From assembly GCA_937888895.1 (NCBI GenBank), contig CALASV010000361.1, forward strand, positions 1 through 13,873: DNA of 13,873 bases. Reading direction: 5' to 3'. Numbering within the stretch: position 1 is the first letter of the stretch; each line of letters starts with the position of its first letter. Of the stretch, positions 1 through 8,199 are shown one piece after another. A program made the translations under genes and the position numbers. Below the pieces are notes generated by a model. It worked only from the letters and a program-made list of their open reading frames with translations, was not told where the DNA came from and made no database searches. Source of the stretch: an uncultured Clostridia bacterium. Lineage in GTDB: Bacteria; Bacillota; Clostridia; Lachnospirales; Lachnospiraceae.

Positions 1-45
1 ATCATTCAGCATGAGGTGGATCATTGTAATGGAATATTAATTTGA
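1..45 (+). CDS. def: Peptide deformylase, C-terminal end only
   Basis: Only the last 14 codons lie in the window. Frame 1 reads IIQHEVDHCNGILI and then TGA. HEVDH is the HExDH metal-binding and catalytic motif of peptide deformylases (two His ligands plus the catalytic Glu). The enzyme removes the formyl group from the N-terminal methionine of new proteins in the cytoplasm. Ending almost directly after HExDH-CxGIxI is, from memory, normal for a short deformylase type in clostridia and streptococci, so the C-terminus is probably intact rather than cut. The stop codon overlaps the next reading frame by four bases (TTGA). The rest of the gene lies upstream of the window. Confidence 0.8.
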   Translation: MIQHEVDHCNGILI

Positions 46-626
46 AAGGTCAAACATCTCCATTAGAACGACATCTAATGGATGCTCTTTTAAAAGAGAG
101 AAGAAAGAAACATTGGGCCAAAGAAATAGGAATAAAATGGATGGATGGAATGCCTCTAACAGAAGCTCAAATTAGAACATTCTTTGATGTTCCAGAATTA
201 CATGAAATATTAGAACACTTAACACAACTGGGCTATTTAGTATATGAATATCCTAAAGAACAGGTAAAAGATAATGATGGAACTGTAAAAAGAGTTCCTG
301 ATGAATCAAAGGAAAAGGGCTATAATATTGTTGCTGGTAAGCTATCATTTGAGTTTTCTAAGATATTAGACCCAAAAGATATTACTCCTACCTTAGTTGC
401 AATGGATGTAGCTAAATTAGGAATTGTTGATGGGGAAGGCATTCGTAGATTAACCATTCGAGAATGTCAAAGATTGTGTGGATATCCAGATAATTATAAT
501 TTAGATATGATTACTGAAACGGATGCATTTGATTTATTAGGTAATACTGTTTGTGTCCCTGTAATTAAAGATATTTCTCTAAGAATAGGCAAAAGCTATC
601 TAAATAATGTAAAAGGAGAAAAATAA
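42..626 (+). CDS. C-terminal fragment of a DNA cytosine-5 methyltransferase
   Basis: This 194-residue frame carries only the end of a C5 methyltransferase. Residues about 1-75 resemble part of a target-recognition region. Residues about 100-187 hold the end of the catalytic fold: an IPTL-like segment (DITPTLVAMD), motif IX (RRLTIRECQRLCGYPDNY) and motif X (LLGNTVCVPVI). Motifs I to VIII, including the SAM-binding FxGxG loop, the catalytic PC dipeptide and ENV, are absent. An in-frame stop at 27-29 rules out extension in the window. The only start is TTG at 42, which overlaps the deformylase stop and has no well-spaced ribosome binding site. One base separates it from the restriction gene, so the pair is plausibly a GGNNCC-type system. 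It is either a truncated pseudogene or, by analogy with the split enzyme M.AquI, a beta-type subunit. Truncation is the simpler reading. Confidence 0.8.
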   Translation: MKGQTSPLERHLMDALLKERRKKHWAKEIGIKWMDGMPLTEAQIRTFFDVPELHEILEHLTQLGYLVYEYPKEQVKDNDGTVKRVPDESKEKGYNIVAGKLSFEFSKILDPKDITPTLVAMDVAKLGIVDGEGIRRLTIRECQRLCGYPDNYNLDMITETDAFDLLGNTVCVPVIKDISLRIGKSYLNNVKGEK

Positions 627-627
627 T

Positions 628-1587
628 ATGAGATTAACTGCACAAGAAATATATGATAAATTATTAAATGATGACCATATTCTTAAATTAGAAGGACAAA
701 TAAAGTTCTATTTAGGAGATATCAATATCATTGTAAAACAAAAAGATGTAGTAGGTAATATTATGCAAGAGTGGTTGCAAGGTTGGTTAGATGCCAAAGG
801 TATTGAATATGCCCCAAGTGAAAATACACAAATGCCACCAGATTTCTTCTTAAATCCAGATGATAAAACCAAAGGATTATTAGAGGTAAAGGCTTTTAAC
901 AGAAATGGTTCACCCGGATTTGATATTGCAGATTTCAGAATGTATGCATCTGAAATACAAGAAAAACCATATATGTTAGATGTCGATTATCTTATATTTG
1001 GCTATGATATGAGTGATAATGGTATTGTAACTATAAAAGATGTTTGGTTGAAAAAAGTATGGCAAATTACAAGAAGAATGGAAAATTATCCTATCAACTT
1101 ACAAATAAAAGAAGGCGTAATACATAAAATCAGACCAGGCGTGTGGTATAGCGAAAGAGTTACAGATTATGCTATCTTTGATTGTCTTGAGGATTTCATT
1201 TCAGCTATTGAAGAAACAACATTTAAGGAACCTAAGTTGCGTAGTTCTGTAGCATCCACATGGTTAGCAATATTTCAAAGAAATTATAAAACATGGTATG
1301 GAAAAGAATTAAATGTTCCAAGATGGAACGATATTAAAGATAAGTATGACCTTGTAACAGATAAAAAAAGAGAAAAAGCAAAGGAAAAACTTGAATTAGT
1401 TATCTTACAAAAACAAAAAATTGAAGAAAGAGTACTTAAATATCAACAAGACATTATTGAAGCAAAAACAGATAAACAAACAGAAAAAGCTAAACAAGGC
1501 TTAGAAAAAGCAATGAATTCGTTAGAAACAGCATTAAAGAAAGTTGCTGATGCACAAATTCAATATGATATATGGGTAAACCAGTAA
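628..1587 (+). CDS. Type II restriction endonuclease, NgoBV/NlaIV family
   Basis: This 319-residue protein matches, by recognition, the NgoBV/NlaIV restriction endonuclease family, which cuts DNA at GGNNCC. The PD-(D/E)xK nuclease core is visible: PD at residues 71-72, then E86-V-K88, with the family-like context QMPPDFFLNP...LLEVKAFN. Other conserved-looking blocks are VVGNIMQEWLQGWLD (41-55), SPGFDIADF (about 95-103) and KIRPGVWYS (about 167-175). Residues about 240-315 are a charged, Lys/Glu-rich tail that probably forms a coiled coil. The start is firm: AAGGAG at 613-618 lies nine bases before ATG, inside the end of the methyltransferase frame. The nuclease looks complete while its partner methyltransferase is not, so an active enzyme would endanger the host unless protection comes from elsewhere. 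The specificity is inferred from family membership only. Confidence 0.8.
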   Translation: MRLTAQEIYDKLLNDDHILKLEGQIKFYLGDINIIVKQKDVVGNIMQEWLQGWLDAKGIEYAPSENTQMPPDFFLNPDDKTKGLLEVKAFNRNGSPGFDIADFRMYASEIQEKPYMLDVDYLIFGYDMSDNGIVTIKDVWLKKVWQITRRMENYPINLQIKEGVIHKIRPGVWYSERVTDYAIFDCLEDFISAIEETTFKEPKLRSSVASTWLAIFQRNYKTWYGKELNVPRWNDIKDKYDLVTDKKREKAKEKLELVILQKQKIEERVLKYQQDIIEAKTDKQTEKAKQGLEKAMNSLETALKKVADAQIQYDIWVNQ

Positions 1588-1592
1588 AAGAA

Positions 1593-1623
1593 GATTCCCC
1601 CAACTTCTACAAGTGGGGGAATC
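1593..1623. terminator. Bidirectional hairpin terminator between convergent genes
   Basis: GATTCCCCC (1593-1601) pairs with GGGGGAATC (1615-1623). The stem continues as ACTT/AAGT after one bulged A, and the loop is CTAC. Read on the - strand it is followed by TTCTTTT, a good U-tract for the ABC operon that ends at 1641. Read on the + strand it is followed only by CTTTAA, so it is weaker for the restriction gene. Confidence 0.8.
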
Positions 1624-1640
1624 CTTTAACTCGTTCAACA

Positions 1641-3845
1641 TTACAACTTCGCCATCTGCAATTGTGCTGTTACCAATCCATAATAAATTCCTTTTTTCTC
1701 TAACAATTCATCATGTGTTCCGACCTCTGCAATCTCATGCCCATCAATAACAACCAATCTATCTGCATTTCGAAGCGTAGACAATCTATGTGCAATCGCA
1801 AATGTCGTTCTTCCTTCGGTCAATCTATCGAGTGCTTGTTGAATTAAATATTCACTTTCTGTATCAAGTGCGGAAGTTGCCTCATCTAAAATTAACAATC
1901 TTGGATTATTTAAAATCGCACGAGCAATCGCAATTCTTTGACGTTCGCCACCAGATAAATTAAAGCCTCGTTCTCCAACATAAGTATTGTATCCATCCGG
2001 TGTCTTACAAATAAAGTCATGGGCATTCGCTGCCTTCGCTGCTTTAATAATTTCCTCCATGGTAGCATTAGGCTTTGCAAATCGAATATTATTTAAAATC
2101 GTACCAGAAAATAAAAATGTTTCTTGCAATACAACACCAAGTTGAGAATGGAACGACTCTTGTTTTATATCTTTTAAATCAATACCATCAACTGTAATTT
2201 TTCCTCTATCTACATCATATAAACGCATAATTAAGTTAATCATGGTAGATTTTCCTGTACCAGATGCACCAACTAAACCTATCATTTCTCCTTTTTTTAC
2301 ATTCAAATTGATATGTTCTAATACAGGTTCATACGAATTATATCCAAAAGTTACATCGTGAAAACAAATATCCCCTTGAATTTGAATTTCTTTGGAAAAT
2401 TCCTTATCTACAATGGCTGGTTCTTCATCTAACACATCATAAATACGATTTAAACTTGTAATCATTTGCATAATACTTCTTGGCAAGTGTGTCATCCAAC
2501 CAAGAGGTCCATATAAATAACCTGTATAAGTAACAAACTGCATTAAAGTACCAGCTGTCATATTACCTTCTAACACATCTAAACCACCAAAATAAATCGC
2601 AATATACGAACCAATACCCATAATAAATGTTAAAATAGGATAAAATAATGCCCAAAATGTTTCATTTTTCTTTTGTTCTTTACAAAACTCCTGTGTCAAC
2701 TTTTGGAATTTTTCTACTTCATAATCTTCTCGTCCAAACGCTTTTACTACTCGCATACCAGAAATAACATCTTGCAAACCACTTCGCATTTTATCATCTT
2801 TCTGCCATTGACGATGAAAAATTTTATGAATATACTTCCAAAAAACTCTAGTAAGTACTGCTACTGCACCAATCAATAAGGTAGAATACAATGTCATTTT
2901 CGCATTGATGGAAATCATCATCGTCAAAGCACCAATCATAGTGAACAATGTTGATAACATACCACCAAAAACTTGTTCCATAAATCTACGAATTTGTGCT
3001 GTATCTCTTGAAACACGGTTCATCAAATCACCCGGTTTTCGCTTATTGATAAAACTCATAGAAAGCACTTGTATTTTATAATACAACTTTTTTCGTAAAT
3101 CCATACTTAACAAAGAACCAAGTGATACACACAAGAAATTTTTCACAATATTTACTGTAATTAAAATAGCCGTCAAAAATAACATTGTACCAACAAATAC
3201 AGCAACATCTTTCATTGTACCACTTTTATCTGCTAATGTGTTATCAATGAAATTTTTCTGTACTGATGGCATGACAAGTGAAATAGCAGAATTAATAAGC
3301 ATCATGCTTGAAATTGCTAATAACTTCCATTGATATCCATCACATAACTCCCAAAATTTCTTCCACATTGCATTTTTTGTATCACACTTTGGACAACGAC
3401 TTGTACCAGGTAACGCCCTGCCACATTTCTCACAATACTTTTCGTATTCTGTGCTGTGAATTTTCTCCTTGTCCCCTTTTACTAAAAGGTCAGCACCTCT
3501 CGCCACATAAGCAACTCGCTCAATATGTCGCATAGAAAATCTTGCTACACAACGCTGTTCCCCATCTACCGTAGCCCGAACAATGCCACAACCAATCATT
3601 GTCTCGCACTTGATTTCACTACAATTCTTCAACTGCTCCTCATATAAAATCTGTACCCCATCAAGCACTAAAATCCTCGTCTCCGTCACAACAAGATATT
3701 GCGTTTTCTCAGCAAAATGTTCACAACTTTTTTGCTCTTTATAATTATATGTTAAATCAAGAGGTACACAATACCAGATATTTTCTTCCCTTTCTGGTTT
3801 TAAACTATCTAGTTGTTCACTCTTCAAATCATACAGTAACTTCAT
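1641..3845 (-). CDS. Zinc-ribbon ABC exporter half-transporter (permease-ATPase), second of pair
   Basis: This 734-residue inner-membrane exporter half has three parts. Residues 1-130 form a soluble, beta-rich-looking N-terminal region. A zinc ribbon follows, with C138-xx-C141 and C151-xx-C154. The membrane domain (about 170-460) contains several hydrophobic helices and then the ATPase (about 490-730). ATPase motifs are complete: Walker A GASGTGKST (526-534), Q-loop Q574, signature LSGGE (630-634), Walker B LLILDE (650-655) and switch H686. The start is ATG at 3845 with GGGAGG just upstream; a TTG five codons earlier lacks a binding site. It is the last gene of an operon with a second zinc-ribbon ABC half and a DUF1854 protein, so a heterodimeric exporter is likely. 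Substrate unknown. A similar ABC/DUF1854 pairing is named after cyanophycin metabolism in some bacteria, but no cyanophycin gene is visible here. Confidence 0.88.
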   Translation of the reverse strand: MKLLYDLKSEQLDSLKPEREENIWYCVPLDLTYNYKEQKSCEHFAEKTQYLVVTETRILVLDGVQILYEEQLKNCSEIKCETMIGCGIVRATVDGEQRCVARFSMRHIERVAYVARGADLLVKGDKEKIHSTEYEKYCEKCGRALPGTSRCPKCDTKNAMWKKFWELCDGYQWKLLAISSMMLINSAISLVMPSVQKNFIDNTLADKSGTMKDVAVFVGTMLFLTAILITVNIVKNFLCVSLGSLLSMDLRKKLYYKIQVLSMSFINKRKPGDLMNRVSRDTAQIRRFMEQVFGGMLSTLFTMIGALTMMISINAKMTLYSTLLIGAVAVLTRVFWKYIHKIFHRQWQKDDKMRSGLQDVISGMRVVKAFGREDYEVEKFQKLTQEFCKEQKKNETFWALFYPILTFIMGIGSYIAIYFGGLDVLEGNMTAGTLMQFVTYTGYLYGPLGWMTHLPRSIMQMITSLNRIYDVLDEEPAIVDKEFSKEIQIQGDICFHDVTFGYNSYEPVLEHINLNVKKGEMIGLVGASGTGKSTMINLIMRLYDVDRGKITVDGIDLKDIKQESFHSQLGVVLQETFLFSGTILNNIRFAKPNATMEEIIKAAKAANAHDFICKTPDGYNTYVGERGFNLSGGERQRIAIARAILNNPRLLILDEATSALDTESEYLIQQALDRLTEGRTTFAIAHRLSTLRNADRLVVIDGHEIAEVGTHDELLEKKGIYYGLVTAQLQMAKL

Positions 3846-3892
3846 ATTACCTCCCGTCAATATTACTATTCAGCCTTATAATACCTTTAGCA

Positions 3893-4031
3893 AAAGCCTT
3901 ACTCTGGTAGATATCTGCAAAGGACCGTTTAGAAACGGCAGTCCTTGGCGAGGTTTTCCACGAGCCTAGTACTGCTCCGTTTCGCCACGAGCGAAAGCGT
4001 GTCCTAGCAGATATCTACCAGAGTAGGCTTT
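3893..4031. repeat. Long inverted repeat with inner hairpins, within the ABC operon
   Basis: Two arms of about 25 bases are near-perfect reverse complements: 3893-3918 and 4007-4031, sharing TACTCTGGTAGATATCTGC plus AAAGCC, with one extra T in the left arm. The 88-base interior folds further: AAGGAC...GTCCTT with CGTTT/AAACG (3920-3946) and TTTCGC-CACGA-GCGAAA (3980-3996). The word CCACGAGC occurs twice inside. It fills most of the 222-base gap between the DUF1854 stop and the next start, and has no run of T typical of a terminator. It resembles a MITE-like or REP-like palindromic unit, or an RNA processing or stability element. Confidence 0.75.
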
Positions 4032-4067
4032 CTCAAAACTCAAATCTCTAAAATAATAGTTACTAAA

Positions 4068-4634
4068 CTATATGAATAAGTCTAGCTTCTTTCGTTCCCC
4101 TGCCGACAACTTATAAATATCTGGAATTTCAAACCTGTTTCCATCCAAATCGGTAATCATAATTCGTCTATCTGACAACGAAACAACTGCTCCACCACCA
4201 TTATGTATCGTAAAGCGACAAGCACCGAAATTTGTCACTACATTAAAATATCCATATCCATACTCTGTCTTAATATCAATTACTTTTACAATTTCTGGTG
4301 TAAAATAACGAAGTCTTAACTGCTCTCGTAACATTTCTGCTTGGTCTTTCTCAAGCCCTGACAACTTTTCTACTACACCAATTTCTCTTGCTTTTTCATC
4401 TGCTTCACGAATAGAAATATATTCTTCCGGACTTGTCACAGGAAACGTACGATACACATTAATTCGCTCATACGTTTTTCCTGCATACTCTAATGATACA
4501 AAACCACCTTTTGTCCTTGCAAATACAGCATTTTCTTTCGTTAAATATCTAAGTTCCAATAAATCAGCAGACTCTGCTTTCATTTTCTCTTCATCAAATT
4601 CTTCAAAATCTTGATTTCTTCTAGGTCTTCCCAT
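4068..4634 (-). CDS. DUF1854 family protein, partner of the ABC exporter
   Basis: This 188-residue soluble protein fits the DUF1854 family by recognition. Typical blocks are YRTFPVTSPEEYISI (about 61-75), EIGVVEKLSGL (84-94), LRLRYFTPEIVKVI (106-119), GYGYFNV (126-132), FTIHN (141-145) and the C-terminal ITDLDGNRFEIPDIYKL (160-176). No biochemical function is established. In many genomes the family sits beside ABC exporter genes, and in some it is named for association with cyanophycin metabolism. Here it lies between two ABC halves, which suggests an accessory or regulatory subunit. The start is ATG at 4634, preceded by AGGAGG with a short four-base spacer. An in-frame GTG at 4661 would place that Shine-Dalgarno inside the coding region and is unlikely. 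The gap to the upstream ABC gene is 80 bases, so shared transcription is plausible. Confidence 0.9.
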   Translation of the reverse strand: MGRPRRNQDFEEFDEEKMKAESADLLELRYLTKENAVFARTKGGFVSLEYAGKTYERINVYRTFPVTSPEEYISIREADEKAREIGVVEKLSGLEKDQAEMLREQLRLRYFTPEIVKVIDIKTEYGYGYFNVVTNFGACRFTIHNGGGAVVSLSDRRIMITDLDGNRFEIPDIYKLSAGERKKLDLFI

Positions 4635-4714
4635 TTTTCCTCCTAATTCATTACAAAACACTAACTATCTATTCTACAACTTTAAAATAATATCTTCATA
4701 ATTCCTATTAATGA

Positions 4715-7060
4715 TTACTCAAGTCCTCTCATAGCTAATGCCTTTGTCTGCAATTCCATCAACTTATAAAATGTACCTTTCTTTTCAATTAACTCAGCAT
4801 GTGTTCCTTCTTCCGTTACCTTCCCATCATCAATCACAATTAAGCTATCTGCATTTCTAAGAGTAGATAAGCGATGAGCTATAGAAAGCGTTGTTCGTCC
4901 TTTTACTAAACGCTCTAATGACTCTTGAATGGCAAGTTCTGTTTCTGTATCTACAGCAGAAGTTGCTTCATCCAAAATCAAAATTCTTGGATTAGCCAAA
5001 ATTGCTCTTGCCATCGAAATTCTCTGCTTTTCTCCACCAGAAAGATTACGTCCCGAAGAACCAATAATCGTATCATATCCCTGTGGCATTTTACAAATAA
5101 AATCATGGGCAGATGCTTGCATTGCTGCTTCAATAATCTCTTTTCTTGAAGCTTCTGGTCTTGCATACGCAATATTTTCTGCTACTGTTCCCATAAAAAT
5201 ATAAGTTTCTTGAGATACCATCGCAATACTGCTACGAAGTTCCTTAAATCCCATTTGTTTGACATCGATATCATCAATCTTAATAACGCCTTCATTTACA
5301 TCATATAATCTAGAAATTAAATTAACTAACGTAGATTTACCAGCACCAGAACGACCTACAATACCAAGCATTTTTCCAGCTTCTACGGTTACTGTAATAT
5401 CTTTTAATACAGGTTTATTTGGTTCATATCCAAATGTCACATGAGATAATTCAATTTTACCATTGATTTTTTCTGGTCTTACTGGATTTACTGCTTCTTT
5501 TACTTCTGGTACAGCATCCATAATTTCAAAAATTCGCTGAGAAGAATTTAAACAATCTGTCATCCAACGGAAAAAATGGGACATAAAGTCAAGAGGTCCT
5601 TGCAACTGTGTTACATATCCTGCAAAGGTTACTAACATACCAAATTCCATATCTGTTCCACTTAAAATCATCGCAGAACCAAGTCCCCATACAATAAAGG
5701 AAATTAAATTTTCTACGGTTGCATATAAGGCATTAAACTTGTTATCATACTTCATAACATCTAATTCTGCCTCTCGTACACCCTTATTTCCTTTTCCAAG
5801 ACGATTTAATTCTTGTTCTTGCTGACCAAATGCTTTCACTACTCTCGCACCTGTAATACTATCATTTAACTGACCATTTAATCTTCTAGAAGCTCTATGT
5901 CGTTTTCCATAAAAAGTCCAAAGTCTTGGTAACATACGATAACTTTGAATTGTTAAAAATGGAAGTAAAAACAATGCTGCTAACGCTAACAATGGATTGA
6001 TACTAAACATAACAATACAAGTTGCTATAATTGTAAATACATTCGTAAATAAATAAGGTAAACCATCTACAAAAAATCCTGTCACTTCTCCAGCATCATC
6101 TAACACTCTTGTCATCAATGCACCAGTTTGTCTTGAATTGTAAAAGCTAATGGATAGTTTGCCCATTGAATTAAAAATTTCTTCTTTCATCGTAGCTACT
6201 ACTTCTGGTACAATACGAGCTGTCATAGCCCCGTGTAACATACCAATTGCTTGAATCAATATTTTCGTAAATACCATCGTAGCTACCGTAAAACCAAGAA
6301 TAATCGTAAATTTACCACCAAAAGACTCCGTTAAAGCTAGTAATTGTTCATCACGAGCTAATACTTTGTCATACAAAAAAGTACCAGAAAGATATGGCCA
6401 TACTAAGTTCAACGCACCTGTCATTAAATAACAAAGAAACATAATACCTAGACGCACTTTATACTTAAAAAAGTATTTCATCACTCGCATAAATAACGAC
6501 TTTTTATCCATACATTTTGGACAAATTTTTCGCTCTTGGTCTGGATATAATGTTCCACACTTTGGACAACATTCATGCTTTTTCTTTCCAACAATATCTT
6601 CCTCTGTTAATTCTTCGTTCTTTTTTACTTTGCCAAAATTTCTTTTCAAACGCTCTAGCTCACTCATTCTACTGTTTGAAAATTGACAAAGCCTTGTTTC
6701 TACTCCGTCCACGATACCAATTAAAGTACCACCACTAATCTCGCGAACAATTTCTAACTTTTCTACTGTCTGTAACTCCATAATTCGGATAATTGGCTCT
6801 TTTGTTTCCACATCAGATACCATTTCATTCCCTGCATATCCACCAAAACGAAATGTTCCATGCTCCTGATATGGATAACAAACAAATGCCAACACTTCTT
6901 TTGTCAAAATTAAATAATTATGTACAAAACGAAGCTGTTCATCTAAATCTGGTTCTGCTTTATATAAAATATCCTCTTTTTTTATGTGATATTTTTCTAG
7001 CAGACGATACAATTGTTCCGATAATAACAATTGCTTTTTTGCTTGTTCCTTTTTCTCCAT
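4715..7060 (-). CDS. Zinc-ribbon ABC exporter half-transporter, first gene of the operon
   Basis: This 781-residue membrane protein has the same plan as its 734-residue partner: a soluble N-terminal region (1-160), a zinc ribbon (C165-xx-C168 and C180-xx-C183), an exporter-type membrane domain (about 200-500) and an ATPase domain (about 535-775). Walker A is GRSGAGKST (569-577), Q-loop Q617, signature LSGGE (673-677), Walker B ILILDE (693-698) and switch H729. Both halves keep the catalytic Glu and a full signature, so neither ATP site looks degenerate, unlike many heterodimeric exporters. The start is ATG at 7060, with AGAGGA seven bases upstream. An ATG nine codons earlier has no binding site and would lie only about eight bases from the predicted transcription start. 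Transcription probably comes from the promoter at 7101-7128. Substrate unknown. Confidence 0.9.
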   Translation of the reverse strand: MEKKEQAKKQLLLSEQLYRLLEKYHIKKEDILYKAEPDLDEQLRFVHNYLILTKEVLAFVCYPYQEHGTFRFGGYAGNEMVSDVETKEPIIRIMELQTVEKLEIVREISGGTLIGIVDGVETRLCQFSNSRMSELERLKRNFGKVKKNEELTEEDIVGKKKHECCPKCGTLYPDQERKICPKCMDKKSLFMRVMKYFFKYKVRLGIMFLCYLMTGALNLVWPYLSGTFLYDKVLARDEQLLALTESFGGKFTIILGFTVATMVFTKILIQAIGMLHGAMTARIVPEVVATMKEEIFNSMGKLSISFYNSRQTGALMTRVLDDAGEVTGFFVDGLPYLFTNVFTIIATCIVMFSINPLLALAALFLLPFLTIQSYRMLPRLWTFYGKRHRASRRLNGQLNDSITGARVVKAFGQQEQELNRLGKGNKGVREAELDVMKYDNKFNALYATVENLISFIVWGLGSAMILSGTDMEFGMLVTFAGYVTQLQGPLDFMSHFFRWMTDCLNSSQRIFEIMDAVPEVKEAVNPVRPEKINGKIELSHVTFGYEPNKPVLKDITVTVEAGKMLGIVGRSGAGKSTLVNLISRLYDVNEGVIKIDDIDVKQMGFKELRSSIAMVSQETYIFMGTVAENIAYARPEASRKEIIEAAMQASAHDFICKMPQGYDTIIGSSGRNLSGGEKQRISMARAILANPRILILDEATSAVDTETELAIQESLERLVKGRTTLSIAHRLSTLRNADSLIVIDDGKVTEEGTHAELIEKKGTFYKLMELQTKALAMRGLE

Positions 7061-7100
7061 ACTCGTTCCTCTTTTTTTGCTAACCATTGATACGATTTTT

Positions 7101-7128
7101 ATTGTACCATATTTTTTCCACTTGTAAA
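7101..7128 (-). promoter_or_regulatory. Sigma-A-type promoter of the ABC/DUF1854 operon
   Basis: On the - strand TTTACA (7123-7128) and TACAAT (7101-7106) are 16 bases apart, and TGG precedes the -10 as an extended -10 element. The predicted start near 7094 gives a leader of about 35 bases to ATG 7060. The -35 box directly abuts the stop codon of the upstream 356-aa gene. Confidence 0.7.
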
Positions 7129-8199
7129 TTATAAAAACATTTCTTCGCCAAAAATTTCTCTATATTCTTGCTCAATAAAATGCTCCTCCTTACCATCTAC
7201 AAATGGATTTTCTTTTCGATACTCTCTTAATTCAATATAATTATGAATTGCTTCTTCTAAAAGTTCTTTGCTTTCTGCTAATTCTCTCTCTAAGTCAATA
7301 CACCGTTTTCTCTTTATTCTAACATTTGGTTCTCCATAAGCATATTCTTCTGGCAATAAAAGACCATCTGCATTCCTATCCATAATCTCACTCATTCGTT
7401 TTACAAGTAAAGGAACTTTCTTTTTATCTTTTAATTTACCATCTCCACCTTCAATTCTAAAAAATTCTGCAATAACAACCGAATATTCTTCATCCTCATA
7501 CAATCGTTGTACAAAAAGAGCCACTCTCTTTGCCATTTGCAAATAATTTTCTTTTTCTATACTGCTCATAGAATCTAGCACCGAAGCCATACTTTTATTA
7601 TTTTTTTGGATTCTTCCCTCTTTGAACCATAAATAAATGCCACGAACCATTTGTATCGACTCCATAACATATTCATCTAAAAACTGAAAAAACACAAATT
7701 TGTCCGTATCTGTTAATATATCTTCTTCCTCTGATAAATACTCCAATAACGCCAAAAAATTGTGTTCTACCTTTTTATGAAATTTATCCATTTGCATATA
7801 GATGCTATTTCTCATCACAGCAAATTTTGTCCTAACTAACATTTGAAACTCTTGTCCAAATAAAATATCCATTGGAACATCATTATGCTCTGCAAGTGTT
7901 GTAAACGCATATTGTAAAAACTCGATTTCATCCGCATATTCCATCGAAAAATCTTTACAACGAATACGCCTCCCTGCACTACTTTTTGCTATATCTACCA
8001 TATCTTTAAGCAAGTCAATATCGGATTCCTCAATGAGATATCCTTTCGCTTCTGAAAAATCTTCTCGCAAAAGAGATATATCAACCCCCAATACATCTGC
8101 TAACTCATTTAACATATCAGATAACTGATTCTTATTGGAATGTGGGCTTTTTTTCCCATAAACTTTATAATTTGCAAAATTCATGTCCACTTTATTCAT
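7129..8199 (-). CDS. Uncharacterised acidic helical protein, 356 aa
   Basis: I do not recognise this protein. It is soluble-looking, with no signal peptide or membrane helix, and is highly charged with long predicted helices. Residues about 24-70 (LSDMLNELADVLGVDISLLREDF, then a segment near DIDLLKDMVD) could form a small helix-turn-helix-like bundle, but no family motif is clear. The middle (about 100-245) is rich in aromatic and hydrophobic residues and may pack as a helical bundle. The C-terminal part (about 300-356) is Glu/Lys/Arg-rich and may be coiled. ATG at 8199 follows a strong GGAGGAGGG, but the 12-base spacer is longer than usual. The gene has its own strong promoter, and a palindrome follows the predicted transcription start, so regulated expression is likely. 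The ABC operon downstream has a separate promoter, so a functional link is uncertain. Confidence 0.75.
   Translation of the reverse strand: MNKVDMNFANYKVYGKKSPHSNKNQLSDMLNELADVLGVDISLLREDFSEAKGYLIEESDIDLLKDMVDIAKSSAGRRIRCKDFSMEYADEIEFLQYAFTTLAEHNDVPMDILFGQEFQMLVRTKFAVMRNSIYMQMDKFHKKVEHNFLALLEYLSEEEDILTDTDKFVFFQFLDEYVMESIQMVRGIYLWFKEGRIQKNNKSMASVLDSMSSIEKENYLQMAKRVALFVQRLYEDEEYSVVIAEFFRIEGGDGKLKDKKKVPLLVKRMSEIMDRNADGLLLPEEYAYGEPNVRIKRKRCIDLERELAESKELLEEAIHNYIELREYRKENPFVDGKEEHFIEQEYREIFGEEMFL

Noticed and set aside
3846..3860. TTG start adding five residues to the second ABC half
   Set aside because: GGGAGG lies within that extension, directly upstream of ATG 3845, so it is the ribosome binding site rather than coding sequence.
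4925..5444. Short plus-strand and minus-strand ORFs within the ABC ATPase region
   Set aside because: They are alternate-frame shadows of a gene with complete conserved motifs.
7061..7087. ATG start adding nine residues to the first ABC half
   Set aside because: It has no Shine-Dalgarno and lies about eight bases from the predicted transcription start. ATG 7060 has AGAGGA at good spacing.
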